A stretch of DNA of 8,266 nt from Bacilli bacterium (GTDB lineage Bacteria; Bacillota_I; Bacilli_A; RFN20; CAG-826). The position numbers were made by a program, and so were the translations under genes. Of this stretch, positions 1 to 7,212 are shown one piece after another; positions within the stretch are counted from its first letter, which is position 1, and every line of letters starts with the position of its first letter. Location: positions 1 to 8,266 of the forward strand of contig CAAGAN010000019.1 of assembly GCA_900767825.1 (NCBI GenBank), given 5' to 3'. The notes below the pieces were generated by a model. That model did not search any database and had not been told where the DNA came from. It saw only the letters and a program-made list of their open reading frames with translations.

Positions 1-473
1 ATAACAAATCCAAACACCAAACAAGACAAATATTCATTTTCTATCAAAGGTTGATCGCTACTCTTATTCAAAAAGAAAGTCATAACAAAAGATATTGCCA
101 TTCCAACAATGAGTAAAGTCGGAAACAATATATTTTCTAATGTTGTTTTGTCTTTCTTCTTAATCTCTTTTATCAAAGAAGCAATGATAAGACCTAAGCT
201 TGCAATTCCAAACAATAAAAATGTTGCCAATGGAAATTTATCTTCAAGATAATTAACACCCATTATCAATCTTGGTAAAGTTCCAATGATCAATCCTAAA
301 ACAGCTAATAAAGCACACCAAATCCATCTTATTTTCGGCTTTTTGGTAAGGCTGTTATTTAAGAATCCAGAAGTATATAAAACTCCATAGTTTCCCATAG
401 GAGTTAATGAGAACAATCCACCGAGAAGACCACTCATAAAAGACTTTATTAAAGATTCTTTTTTCTCTTCCAT
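1..473 (-). CDS. Partial membrane protein, DUF368/PopT-like (5' part)
   Basis: The reverse strand has an open frame of 157 codons starting at the ATG at 473 and running off the left edge without a stop. A perfect AGGAGG (plus-strand 481-486) sits 7 nt upstream, which fixes the start. The protein has a short charged N-terminus, then hydrophobic stretches at about residues 12-38, 50-70, 81-101 and 115-135, separated by basic loops (KKPKIR, KEIKKKDK), so it is a polytopic membrane protein. The spacing of a Gly/Pro-rich first segment (SGLLGGLFSLTPMGNYG, residues 14-30) followed by PRLIMGVNYLEDKFPLATF recalls the first half of DUF368 proteins, some of which (PopT) recycle undecaprenyl phosphate across the membrane. 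The canonical PGxSGG signature is not preserved (PMGNYG instead). The family call is therefore tentative; multi-pass membrane protein is secure. It is transcribed divergently from pth. Confidence 0.6.
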   Translation of the reverse strand, partial: MEEKKESLIKSFMSGLLGGLFSLTPMGNYGVLYTSGFLNNSLTKKPKIRWIWCALLAVLGLIIGTLPRLIMGVNYLEDKFPLATFLLFGIASLGLIIASLIKEIKKKDKTTLENILFPTLLIVGMAISFVMTFFLNKSSDQPLIENEYLSCLVFGFV

Positions 474-520
474 CTCAATTCCTCCTAAATCATTATTAAA
501 TTATAAGACTAGTTTATGAA

Positions 521-548
521 TATATATAAAAGGTATACGCATTATCAA
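521..548 (-). promoter_or_regulatory. Candidate sigma-A promoter for the leftward membrane-protein gene
   Basis: On the reverse strand, TTGATA (plus 543-548) is followed after 16 nt by TATATA (plus 521-526), close to the vegetative consensus TTGACA-17-TATAAT. The start of transcription would fall near 514, leaving a leader of about 40 nt that contains the AGGAGG site. The region is very AT-rich, so chance matches are easy; position between divergent genes adds weight. Confidence 0.45.
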
Positions 549-568
549 CTTTTATGAAATCCCTAATA

Positions 569-598
569 TGAACTATATTTATTTCCCTTTGATATAAT
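569..598 (+). promoter_or_regulatory. Candidate promoter for pth-mfd
   Basis: A perfect TATAAT lies at 593-598, 24 nt before the pth start codon, so the transcript would begin near 605 and carry a leader of under 20 nt containing the GAGGG ribosome binding site (610-614). The -35 is poor: the best alignment is TGAACT at 569-574, with an 18-nt spacer. The -10 is convincing by sequence and position; the -35 is not. Confidence 0.5.
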
Positions 599-621
599 TA
601 TTCAGCATTGAGGGTTGAATT

Positions 622-1209
622 ATGAAAATAATAGCAGGATTAGGAAATTTTGGTCTTGATTATGTTGGAACAAGACATAACATGGGATTTGAAGTCGTTG
701 AAGGATTAGCTGAAGACTTAGGATTATCTTTGGACAAAGTCGATTTCCAAGGTAGATATGTCAAAGCTAACATTGAAGGTGAAACTGTATTTATAGTTGA
801 GCCATTGACTTATATGAACTTATCTGGAACTTGCATTGTTCCATTAATGCGTTACTATAAAATTCCTGTGGAAGATTTAATAGTCATCTGTGATGATATG
901 GCCATCAAACCAGGAGAATACAGAATTAAAATCAAAGGCTCATCTGGCGGACAAAAAGGATTACAAAATATCATAGATAATTTAGGAACTACTGAATTCA
1001 AGAGAATTAGAATCGGAACAGGAGAGCCTAAAACAAAAGCAGAGACTGTCGATTATGTTTTAGGAAAGCCATCTAAGGAAGATAGAGAATTGATCAATAA
1101 AGCTGAAGATGAAGCTATTGAATTCCTTCATTTGATGATTAAATTCGGATTTCAACGTGCTTTGAGCTTAATGTCTGCAAAGAAATCAAAGGAAAACAAT
1201 GCAAAGTAA
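622..1209 (+). CDS. pth: Peptidyl-tRNA hydrolase
   Basis: Cytosolic enzyme that cleaves the ester bond of peptidyl-tRNAs dropped from ribosomes, returning free tRNA. The 195 residues match the usual length. The N-terminus IAGLGN..G..Y..TRHNMGF contains the catalytic His19 and substrate-binding Asn9; LTYMNLSG at 63-69 supplies Asn66, and CDDMAIKPG at 90-98 supplies the Asp (Asp91) that polarises the His. RIRIGTGEP (128-136) and VDYVLGKP (143-150) complete the family pattern. Two signature positions differ: GLGNPG is GLGNFG, and GGHNG is GGQKG (109-113), altering the residue that in E. coli Pth is Asn114. The start is supported by GAGGG 7 nt upstream. The 3' end overlaps mfd by 11 nt, implying co-transcription and translational coupling; pth next to mfd is the usual Bacillota arrangement, though Bacillus has a small gene (fin) between them. 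Confidence 0.95.
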   Translation: MKIIAGLGNFGLDYVGTRHNMGFEVVEGLAEDLGLSLDKVDFQGRYVKANIEGETVFIVEPLTYMNLSGTCIVPLMRYYKIPVEDLIVICDDMAIKPGEYRIKIKGSSGGQKGLQNIIDNLGTTEFKRIRIGTGEPKTKAETVDYVLGKPSKEDRELINKAEDEAIEFLHLMIKFGFQRALSLMSAKKSKENNAK

Positions 1210-4200
1210 ACTAATTAATTTAATATCAAAATATTTAAAAGACAGTCCACAAATTCAGTCCATCGATGATGAACAAGATTTTGTGACTTCAAATTTGCAA
1301 AGCCTAGCCCTACAAATAGTCACAGCTTATAACAATAATCCTTCAAAGATTGCTTTAGCCTTTCCTTCTTTATATGATGTCCAACTCTTCTCAGATTATT
1401 TATTAGACTTTTTACCTAGTGAAAAAGTAGCTATTTATCCTAAAGATGAGATTCTTAGATTAGGAAACACTTCTTCATCCAAAGAAATGGCTAGAGAAAG
1501 ACTTAGAACACTATATCGAATTAGAAACAGCGAAAACATAATAGTTTTATTCAACTCTGCAGCTTCGCTATCACCGATAGATTCACCTGAATTATTTGAT
1601 GATGTCGCATTTGATATAGAAGTAGGTGAAGTGATAGATAGAGATGAATTAGTATCCAAACTATCTAACGAAGGATACAGCAGAGTCAATTGGGTAAGCA
1701 GCGGCTTTGAATATGCTGTAAGAGGAACCATTTTAGATGTTTTTTCACCTTCTTACGACCTACCTATTCGTATCGAATTAGATGATGACAAAATTGATTC
1801 AATTCGACTATTTAGTCCTTTAACATTAAAGAGTGAAACACAGCTTACAAAAGCCACAATTTTACCAGCGAGTGAAAGACCAGTAAATCAAGAAACTGCA
1901 ATAAAAGCTAAAGAATTAATGCTTAAAGATTTGAAATCCATAAAGGATTCAAATCTAAAATTAGAAATTGATGAAAAGATCAAAGATATTGAAATATCAT
2001 CAGAGAATACTATCAAAAGTGGAATAGTATTAGATGCCGATGAATCTTTATTTCCATATTACGATGTCAAAAAGGGAACAATCATCAATTATCTCAAACA
2101 ATATAAGATATTCATGGTTTCACCAAAGCTATTTTATCAAAGCCAAAATTCATTTAAGGAAGATGAAATATCTTATTTTGCTGACAACAAAACAAAAGGA
2201 TTATCTCTACCTTTAGAAAGTATATATGAGCTTCCTAGTGTAGCCAATAGAGAAGCACACTATAAGAAAATAGAATTAAATTCATTGGAATCCAATGATG
2301 GAATCTGTGAAATACCTGTTACAAATTCGAATTTAAATCAATCTGGCATTTTATTAGAAGATGCAAAAAGATTGAGCTTGAAAACATATGCTTGTTTGGA
2401 TGATAAGACCATTCCAACTTACATTAATTATTTAAATGAATCATCCTATCCTTATTCTATAGATTCAAGTATAGAAAACGGAGTTACTATCCTTTCTTCT
2501 AGCCTGACCAAAGGATTTAGAATCAAAGATAAAGCCGAGTTTTTATCTTCAGCTGAAATCTTTGGAGTAGCTTTAAAAAAGTCAAGATTCTTGACTCGTT
2601 ATAAAGACTTTAAACCTATTAAAAAATATTCTGATTTAGTCAAAGGCGATTATGTAGTTGAAGAGAAAAACGGAATTGGAATCTTTGAAGGAATTCAGCA
2701 ATATAAAGGATTGGACTATATAACTATCGAATATGCCGATCAAGCTACTTTGATGGTTCCAATTAAAAATTTTAACAATATAAGAAAATATGCTGGTTCA
2801 GAAGCAAATAGACCATCATTAGATACAATCGGTGGAGCTACTTGGGCTAGAAAGAAAGCTAAAATTAAATCAAGAATGACCTTCTTAGCCGACAAGCTTC
2901 TAAATATTTATTCCGAAAGAGAAAGAATAAAAGGAATTGCATATAAATCAGACCCAGTCGAAGAAGGAAATTTTGCAAAAGATTTCCCTTATCCTTTAAC
3001 TTTATCTCAAAACAAAGCTTGGAACGATATATCAGCAGATATGGAAAAACCACATCCTATGGATAGACTGATAGCTGGAGATGTTGGATTTGGAAAAACA
3101 GAATTAGCTTTCAAAGCAATATTTAAAGCTGTGATGAATGGATATCAGGCTGCTTTATTATGTCCTACAACAGTACTTTCAAGACAGCATTTTGAAGTAG
3201 CAAAGCAAAGATTCAAAGACACTGGTGTAAGAATTGGAATATTGAATAGATTCAATAGTTCCAAAGAAGAGAAACAAACTCTAGAAGATTTAAGTGCAGG
3301 AAAAATAGATTTGGTCATCGGAACACACAGACTTCTATCTCAAGATGTTAAGTTTAAAGAATTAGGACTTCTAGTAGTCGACGAAGAGCAAAAATTTGGA
3401 GTGGCACAAAAGGAAAGAATTAAAGAAATCGCTAAGAATTTAGATGTTCTATCATTGTCAGCAACTCCTATTCCTAGAACATTGCAAATGTCATTGTTAA
3501 CTATAAGACCTATGTCTATTTTGGAAGATGCACCTCAAAATAGATTGCCGGTAAAAACATATGTTTGCCAAGAAAATGATGGATTAATCAAAGAAGTCAT
3601 TTCCAGAGAATTAGCAAGAGACGGACAAGTTTATTTCCTTCATAACAGAATAGATACAATTTATTCCGTCGCTGGAAAACTAAAGAAGATGTTTCCTAAT
3701 ATCACAGTCGGTGTAGCTCATGGTTCGATGGATGCAAATCAAATTGCGGATGTCATGAATGATTTCTACGACAAAAAAATAGAAATATTGGTCTCAACTT
3801 CAATTATCGAATCAGGTTTGGATGTTCCAAATGTAAATACTATTATTGTGGAAGACTCGCAAAATTTCGGATTGGCTCAGCTCTATCAAATCAAAGGTAG
3901 AGTCGGAAGATCAAATAGATTGGCATATGCATATTTATTATATAGGGACTACGATAGAATCAGTGATGAAGGTAGGAAGAGACTGAAAGCATTAAAAGAT
4001 TTCACTGAATTAGGGTCCGGATATAAAATTGCTCAACAAGACTTGGCGATTAGAGGTAGTGGAAATATTTTGGGTTCAGAACAAGCAGGATTTGTAGACT
4101 CATTAGGTTATGAGACTTATACGAAATTATTAAAAGAAGTGATAGAGCAAAAACGAGCTAACGAGAAGGGAATCAAGTTAGCTCAAAAGAAGCCCACAAA

Positions 4201-4693
4201 GTTCAACTTGTCATTTACTTTAGATGCACATATTCCTACTGATTATGCATCTTCAACCGATAGAGTCAATTTGTATAGAGAAATACAAGATTGCACAGAA
4301 GAGAACGAATTAAATGATTTGATTAAGACCATAAGAGATTCTTATGGACCGTATCCATTAGAGGTTAGGAATTTATTTAAAAAAAGACTTATTGAAATAA
4401 CTTTAAATAACGATGAATTATTTATAGGATTTGAAGAATTGATGGAATCATTTAAATTAACTTTAACAGAAGCCTTCTCTAATGTAAAAAATGTCAAAGA
4501 GAAATTAGAGATGTATCTAAGTCCTATAAGAGACTCAATTAAAGAAATTAGATTTATCGATCGCCATTTCATCTTAGGATTAAGAAGAACATCATCCTAT
4601 TTAGATGATCTATTTTATCTAGTTAGAGTATTATCAAATATATTCGATGGGCATAATAGACCTACTAAGCTTATTGATGATGAAGAAGATTAA
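1199..4693 (+). CDS. mfd: Transcription-repair coupling factor Mfd
   Basis: ATP-dependent DNA translocase that pushes or removes RNA polymerase stalled at lesions and recruits UvrA for nucleotide excision repair. At 1164 residues it is full length (about 1150-1180 in the family). In order: a degenerate UvrB-like N-terminal module with VRGTILDVF at 174-182; an RNA-polymerase interaction domain from about 477 (YSDLVKGDYVVEEKNGIGIF) to 570; a superfamily 2 helicase core with Walker A GDVGFGKT (627-634), DEEQ (728-731), SATPIPRT (754-761) and GRVGRS (900-905); the translocation (TRG) motif region at about 935-965; and a C-terminal TRCF domain. No catalytic motif is missing. The ATG lies inside the end of pth, 11 nt before the pth stop is complete, with AAAGGA at 1187-1192 as ribosome binding site. 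Arg is coded mostly by AGA, as in pth and nadE. Confidence 0.97.
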   Translation: MQSKLINLISKYLKDSPQIQSIDDEQDFVTSNLQSLALQIVTAYNNNPSKIALAFPSLYDVQLFSDYLLDFLPSEKVAIYPKDEILRLGNTSSSKEMARERLRTLYRIRNSENIIVLFNSAASLSPIDSPELFDDVAFDIEVGEVIDRDELVSKLSNEGYSRVNWVSSGFEYAVRGTILDVFSPSYDLPIRIELDDDKIDSIRLFSPLTLKSETQLTKATILPASERPVNQETAIKAKELMLKDLKSIKDSNLKLEIDEKIKDIEISSENTIKSGIVLDADESLFPYYDVKKGTIINYLKQYKIFMVSPKLFYQSQNSFKEDEISYFADNKTKGLSLPLESIYELPSVANREAHYKKIELNSLESNDGICEIPVTNSNLNQSGILLEDAKRLSLKTYACLDDKTIPTYINYLNESSYPYSIDSSIENGVTILSSSLTKGFRIKDKAEFLSSAEIFGVALKKSRFLTRYKDFKPIKKYSDLVKGDYVVEEKNGIGIFEGIQQYKGLDYITIEYADQATLMVPIKNFNNIRKYAGSEANRPSLDTIGGATWARKKAKIKSRMTFLADKLLNIYSERERIKGIAYKSDPVEEGNFAKDFPYPLTLSQNKAWNDISADMEKPHPMDRLIAGDVGFGKTELAFKAIFKAVMNGYQAALLCPTTVLSRQHFEVAKQRFKDTGVRIGILNRFNSSKEEKQTLEDLSAGKIDLVIGTHRLLSQDVKFKELGLLVVDEEQKFGVAQKERIKEIAKNLDVLSLSATPIPRTLQMSLLTIRPMSILEDAPQNRLPVKTYVCQENDGLIKEVISRELARDGQVYFLHNRIDTIYSVAGKLKKMFPNITVGVAHGSMDANQIADVMNDFYDKKIEILVSTSIIESGLDVPNVNTIIVEDSQNFGLAQLYQIKGRVGRSNRLAYAYLLYRDYDRISDEGRKRLKALKDFTELGSGYKIAQQDLAIRGSGNILGSEQAGFVDSLGYETYTKLLKEVIEQKRANEKGIKLAQKKPTKFNLSFTLDAHIPTDYASSTDRVNLYREIQDCTEENELNDLIKTIRDSYGPYPLEVRNLFKKRLIEITLNNDELFIGFEELMESFKLTLTEAFSNVKNVKEKLEMYLSPIRDSIKEIRFIDRHFILGLRRTSSYLDDLFYLVRVLSNIFDGHNRPTKLIDDEED

Positions 4694-4696
4694 AAC

Positions 4697-4705
4697 TGAT
4701 ATAAA
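4697..4705 (+). promoter_or_regulatory. Possible extended -10 element before nadE
   Basis: The 32-bp gap between mfd and nadE contains TG-A-TATAAA (4697-4705), which has the form of an extended -10. The nearest -35-like hexamer, TTGATG at 4674-4679, is 20 nt away, too far for a normal promoter. Transcription from here would give nadE a short leader carrying the GAGGA at 4714-4718. It may simply be AT-rich spacer, with nadE read through from mfd. Confidence 0.25.
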
Positions 4706-4725
4706 ATATATATGAGGATTTAAAT

Positions 4726-6645
4726 ATGAAAAATGATGGATTTATTAAAGTAGCCGCTATTACATCCGATGTTCATCTAAATGATATAAATTCGAATGTA
4801 AATGATATAATTTCAAAAGCTAAAGAAGCTAATGAAATGGGTGCTAAAATTATTACCTTCCAAGAATTGGCTTTGACTGGTTACTCTCTTCAAGATATGT
4901 TTGCTCAATCCAACACTTTAGAAAAAGCTAAAGAAGGCTTGGTTGAAATAACAAACAAAACAAAAGATTTGGATTTGTTAATGGTAGTCAGTCTTCCTTA
5001 TTCATTTAAAGGGAAGATTTATGATACAGCAGCAGTTATTTCTAAAGGTAAGATACTTGGAATAGTAACTAAAAAATATCTTCCAAATTACAATGAATTC
5101 TATGATGCTAGATATTTCACTCCATCATTTGATGAAAATGAAGTAACCGAAATAGATGGAAATCTAATTCCTATCGGACCAAAACTATTATTTCACTGCA
5201 GAGAAATTGAGAATTTAACAATCGGAATCGAAATCTGTGAAGATTTATGGACTCCAGATACACCTTCTACACATCATGCAATGAACGGAGCTACATTAAT
5301 CTTGAATCCATCCGCTTCAAATGAAATGGTCGGAAAAGAAAACTATAGAAAATCACTAATTTGTGCTACTTCCGCTAGATTAATTTGTGCTTATGTATAT
5401 GCTGGAGCAGGTGAAGGTGAAACTTCTCAAGATGTAGTTTATTCAGCACCTTTAATAATCGCCGAAAATGGAAATTTATTAGGCGAGAAAAATGATTTTA
5501 ATAATCATATCATGGTAAAAGATATCGATGTGGATTTATTAGCCTTTAGAAGAAGACAAATGACTACATATTCTTATAAACAAGAAAAAGGTTATCAAAC
5601 TATCGATTTCAGTTTAACAGATTCATATAGCAAATCATTAGATAGAATATTTGTCAAATCACCTTATTTAGATATATCGAGTAAGAATCTCGAAGACAAT
5701 TTAAATACTATATTCAATTGTCAATCACATGGATTGATGAAAAGAATCCAAGCTACTCATTGCAAGACTGTAATAATAGGTGTTTCAGGTGGACTAGATT
5801 CAGCTTTGGCATTATTAGTAGCCTATAAAGCTTTTAAAGATTTAAACAAAGATGTTAAAGATATTATCGCTATATCAATGCCTTGTTTTGCCACTACCGC
5901 CAGGACTAGAAACAATTCAAAAATACTAGCTGAAACATTAGGTGTGACATTCAAAGAAATTGATATATCAAATACAGTAAAATCACATTTAAAAGATATA
6001 GATCACCCCTTAGATTTGTATGATGCTGCCTATGAAAATGCTCAAGCAAGAGCTAGAACTTATGTCTTGATGGATGAATCAAACTATAATAATGGAATAG
6101 TTATAGGAACTGGAGATTTATCTGAGATTGCCTTAGGCTGGGCTACTTATAACGGAGATCAGATGAGTATGTATAACGTCAATGCATCCGTTCCTAAAAC
6201 TGTTGTGAAAGAAGTAGTTAGAATGGTTGCAAATAATGAAAGAGAATCAAATCCATTACTATCAAAAACACTAATAGATATTTTAGATACACCTATAACT
6301 CCTGAACTCGTCCCATCGAAGAGTAAAAATGAAATAAGTCAAATTACAGAAGACATCATAGGTCCATATATTCTTCATGATTTCTTCTTATATCACTTCT
6401 TAAGAAATGGATATCAACCTTTAAAGATATTAAGAATTGCTATTATTGCTTTTAAGGATATGTTCAACGAAGAAACTATCAAGAATTGGTTAAAACTCTT
6501 CTATAGAAGATTCTTTGCAAGCCAATTCAAGAGATCCGCAGCACCTGACGGAGTAAAAGTTGGAAGTGTCTCGTTAAGTCAAAGAGGTGACTTAAGAATT
6601 CCATCTGATTTATTGAGTGTAGATTTCTTAAAAGATTTAAAGTGA
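4726..6645 (+). CDS. nadE: Glutamine-dependent NAD+ synthetase
   Basis: Catalyses the last step of NAD+ synthesis: ATP-dependent amidation of nicotinate adenine dinucleotide using ammonia released from glutamine. The 639 residues form two domains. Residues about 6-270 are a nitrilase-type glutaminase with the catalytic triad Glu47 (TFQELALTGY), Lys116 (TKKYLPNYNEFYD) and Cys171 (EICEDLW). Residues about 330-639 are the synthetase, with the ATP pyrophosphatase P-loop SGGLDS at 354-359, then GTGDLSEIALGW.TYNGDQMSMYNVN and a conserved VPKTVVKEVVRMV helix. The two-domain length shows it uses glutamine directly and is not the short ammonia-dependent NadE of Bacillus. The ATG has GAGGA at 4714-4718, 7 nt upstream. 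It lies 32 bp after mfd and is probably in the same transcript, although there is no functional link. Confidence 0.96.
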   Translation: MKNDGFIKVAAITSDVHLNDINSNVNDIISKAKEANEMGAKIITFQELALTGYSLQDMFAQSNTLEKAKEGLVEITNKTKDLDLLMVVSLPYSFKGKIYDTAAVISKGKILGIVTKKYLPNYNEFYDARYFTPSFDENEVTEIDGNLIPIGPKLLFHCREIENLTIGIEICEDLWTPDTPSTHHAMNGATLILNPSASNEMVGKENYRKSLICATSARLICAYVYAGAGEGETSQDVVYSAPLIIAENGNLLGEKNDFNNHIMVKDIDVDLLAFRRRQMTTYSYKQEKGYQTIDFSLTDSYSKSLDRIFVKSPYLDISSKNLEDNLNTIFNCQSHGLMKRIQATHCKTVIIGVSGGLDSALALLVAYKAFKDLNKDVKDIIAISMPCFATTARTRNNSKILAETLGVTFKEIDISNTVKSHLKDIDHPLDLYDAAYENAQARARTYVLMDESNYNNGIVIGTGDLSEIALGWATYNGDQMSMYNVNASVPKTVVKEVVRMVANNERESNPLLSKTLIDILDTPITPELVPSKSKNEISQITEDIIGPYILHDFFLYHFLRNGYQPLKILRIAIIAFKDMFNEETIKNWLKLFYRRFFASQFKRSAAPDGVKVGSVSLSQRGDLRIPSDLLSVDFLKDLK

Positions 6646-6668
6646 TTTTAAAATAGACACCAGTTTAA

Positions 6669-6710
6669 AAGATAATACCTTATTTTTTATCCATAAAAAT
6701 TTATTATCTT
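6669..6710. repeat. AT-rich inverted repeat downstream of nadE
   Basis: AAGATAATA (6669-6677) and its exact complement TATTATCTT (6702-6710) flank a 24-nt interior which itself holds TTTTTAT-CC-ATAAAAA (about 6684-6699). The whole could fold into a long, weak AU-rich hairpin 24 nt after the nadE stop. It is followed by GTTG, not a T-run, so it is not a typical intrinsic terminator rightward; it might stabilise the nadE 3' end or be a protein-binding site. Chance is possible in such AT-rich DNA. Confidence 0.4.
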
Positions 6711-6737
6711 GTTGTAAAATAAAAAAGATTTTATAAG
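6709..6737 (+). promoter_or_regulatory. Possible promoter for rpmG-secE-nusG
   Basis: TTGTTG (6709-6714) is followed after exactly 17 nt by TATAAG (6732-6737), which matches TATAAT at five of six positions. Transcription would begin near 6744, inside the next hairpin, giving a leader of about 40 nt. An upstream TAAAAT (6715-6720) is an alternative -10 that would put the whole hairpin in the transcript, but it has no recognisable -35. A strong operon promoter is expected in this gap; which of these is used cannot be decided by eye. Confidence 0.35.
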
Positions 6738-6756
6738 GCTCTAAAAAGAGCCTTTT
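6735..6756 (+). terminator. Hairpin between nadE and rpmG (weak terminator or leader element)
   Basis: AAGGCTCT (6735-6742), loop AAAA, AGAGCCTT (6747-6754) form an 8-bp stem followed by only two further T residues and then AAAA. It would end nadE transcripts, but the T-tract is short for an efficient intrinsic terminator. It ends 13 nt before the rpmG ribosome binding site, so if the promoter lies upstream it is part of the rpmG leader. Confidence 0.5.
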
Positions 6757-6781
6757 AAAATGCCTTAAAGGAGGGTAATGA

Positions 6782-6928
6782 ATGACTGAAAAAGTTATAT
6801 TGGTCTGCACTGAATGCTTATCCAGAAATTATTCTGTAAATAAGAAAAAAGATAGTACAAAACGCTTTGAAGAAAAGAAATACTGTCCACGTTGCAACCG
6901 CCATACCCTTCATAAAGAGACGAAATAG
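6782..6928 (+). CDS. rpmG: Ribosomal protein L33 (zinc-ribbon form)
   Basis: Small basic protein of the large ribosomal subunit. The 48 residues read MTEKVILVCTEC...NYSVNKK...RFEEKKYCPRCNRHTLHKETK, a typical L33 in length and pattern. Two CxxC pairs (Cys9/Cys12 and Cys35/Cys38) make it the zinc-binding form; many Bacillota carry a second, zinc-free paralog, not seen here. The start is set by AAGGAGGG at 6768-6775, 6 nt upstream. An ATG at 6778 is in another frame and stops after three codons. The TAG stop overlaps the secE ribosome binding site, so translation is probably coupled. L33 ahead of secE-nusG is the standard Bacillota order. Arg codons include CGC and CGT, unlike the AGA-rich genes to the left, consistent with high expression. 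Confidence 0.95.
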   Translation: MTEKVILVCTECLSRNYSVNKKKDSTKRFEEKKYCPRCNRHTLHKETK

Positions 6929-6936
6929 GAGGCGCT

Positions 6937-7212
6937 ATGAAAAAAATCCGCAAATATTTTAAAGGTGTTGCCGAAGAAGCTCATCGTGTTCGTTGGCCTT
7001 CAGCCAAAGAACTTTGGCCAGCCGTTGGAATCGTCATCGGCGTGACCGTAATTTGTGCTATCGTTTTAGCCATTTCTGACTACCTTGCTTTGGAAATTCT
7101 TAGAGCTTTCCAAAGAGTCAACCCAAACACCAGCTCAACATCAGGCTCAGGTACTGAAGCAGCTGCCAATGCTATTTTGAGTGTAGTTAAATATATAGGA
7201 GGTAAATTCTAA
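6937..7212 (+). CDS. secE: Preprotein translocase subunit SecE
   Basis: Essential small membrane subunit that clamps SecY in the protein-export channel. Of 91 residues, the first 20 are basic and amphipathic (KYFKGVAEEAHRVRWP, residues 7-21) and carry the conserved WP; one membrane helix spans about 29-47 and ends at the usual Asp48-Tyr. This is the single-helix SecE of Gram-positives, normally about 60 residues. Unusually, some 30 residues follow (about 60-91): a Ser/Thr/Gly linker (NTSSTSGSGTEAAANA) and a short hydrophobic end (ILSVVKYIGGKF). The ATG has AGGAGG (6927-6932) 4 nt upstream. The stop shares one base with the nusG ATG (TAATG), and the nusG ribosome binding site encodes the IGG near the SecE C-terminus. 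Confidence 0.93.
   Translation: MKKIRKYFKGVAEEAHRVRWPSAKELWPAVGIVIGVTVICAIVLAISDYLALEILRAFQRVNPNTSSTSGSGTEAAANAILSVVKYIGGKF

Noticed and set aside
1435..1731. 98-codon open frame antisense to mfd
   Set aside because: It lies wholly within a clear Mfd domain, has no ribosome binding site, and its Ser/Leu-rich product is typical of an antisense shadow.
2034..2216. 60-codon open frame in another frame of mfd
   Set aside because: Entirely inside mfd, with no recognisable protein pattern or start signal.
2865..3053. 62-codon antisense open frame in mfd
   Set aside because: Inside the RNA-polymerase-binding to helicase linker of Mfd; no supporting signal.
4342..4572. 76-codon antisense open frame in the 3' part of mfd
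   Set aside because: Covered by the conserved C-terminal domain of Mfd; no ribosome binding site.
6778..6789. Alternative ATG for rpmG at 6778
   Set aside because: Its frame reads ATG AAT GAC TGA and stops; the ATG at 6782 gives intact L33 at good spacing from the ribosome binding site.
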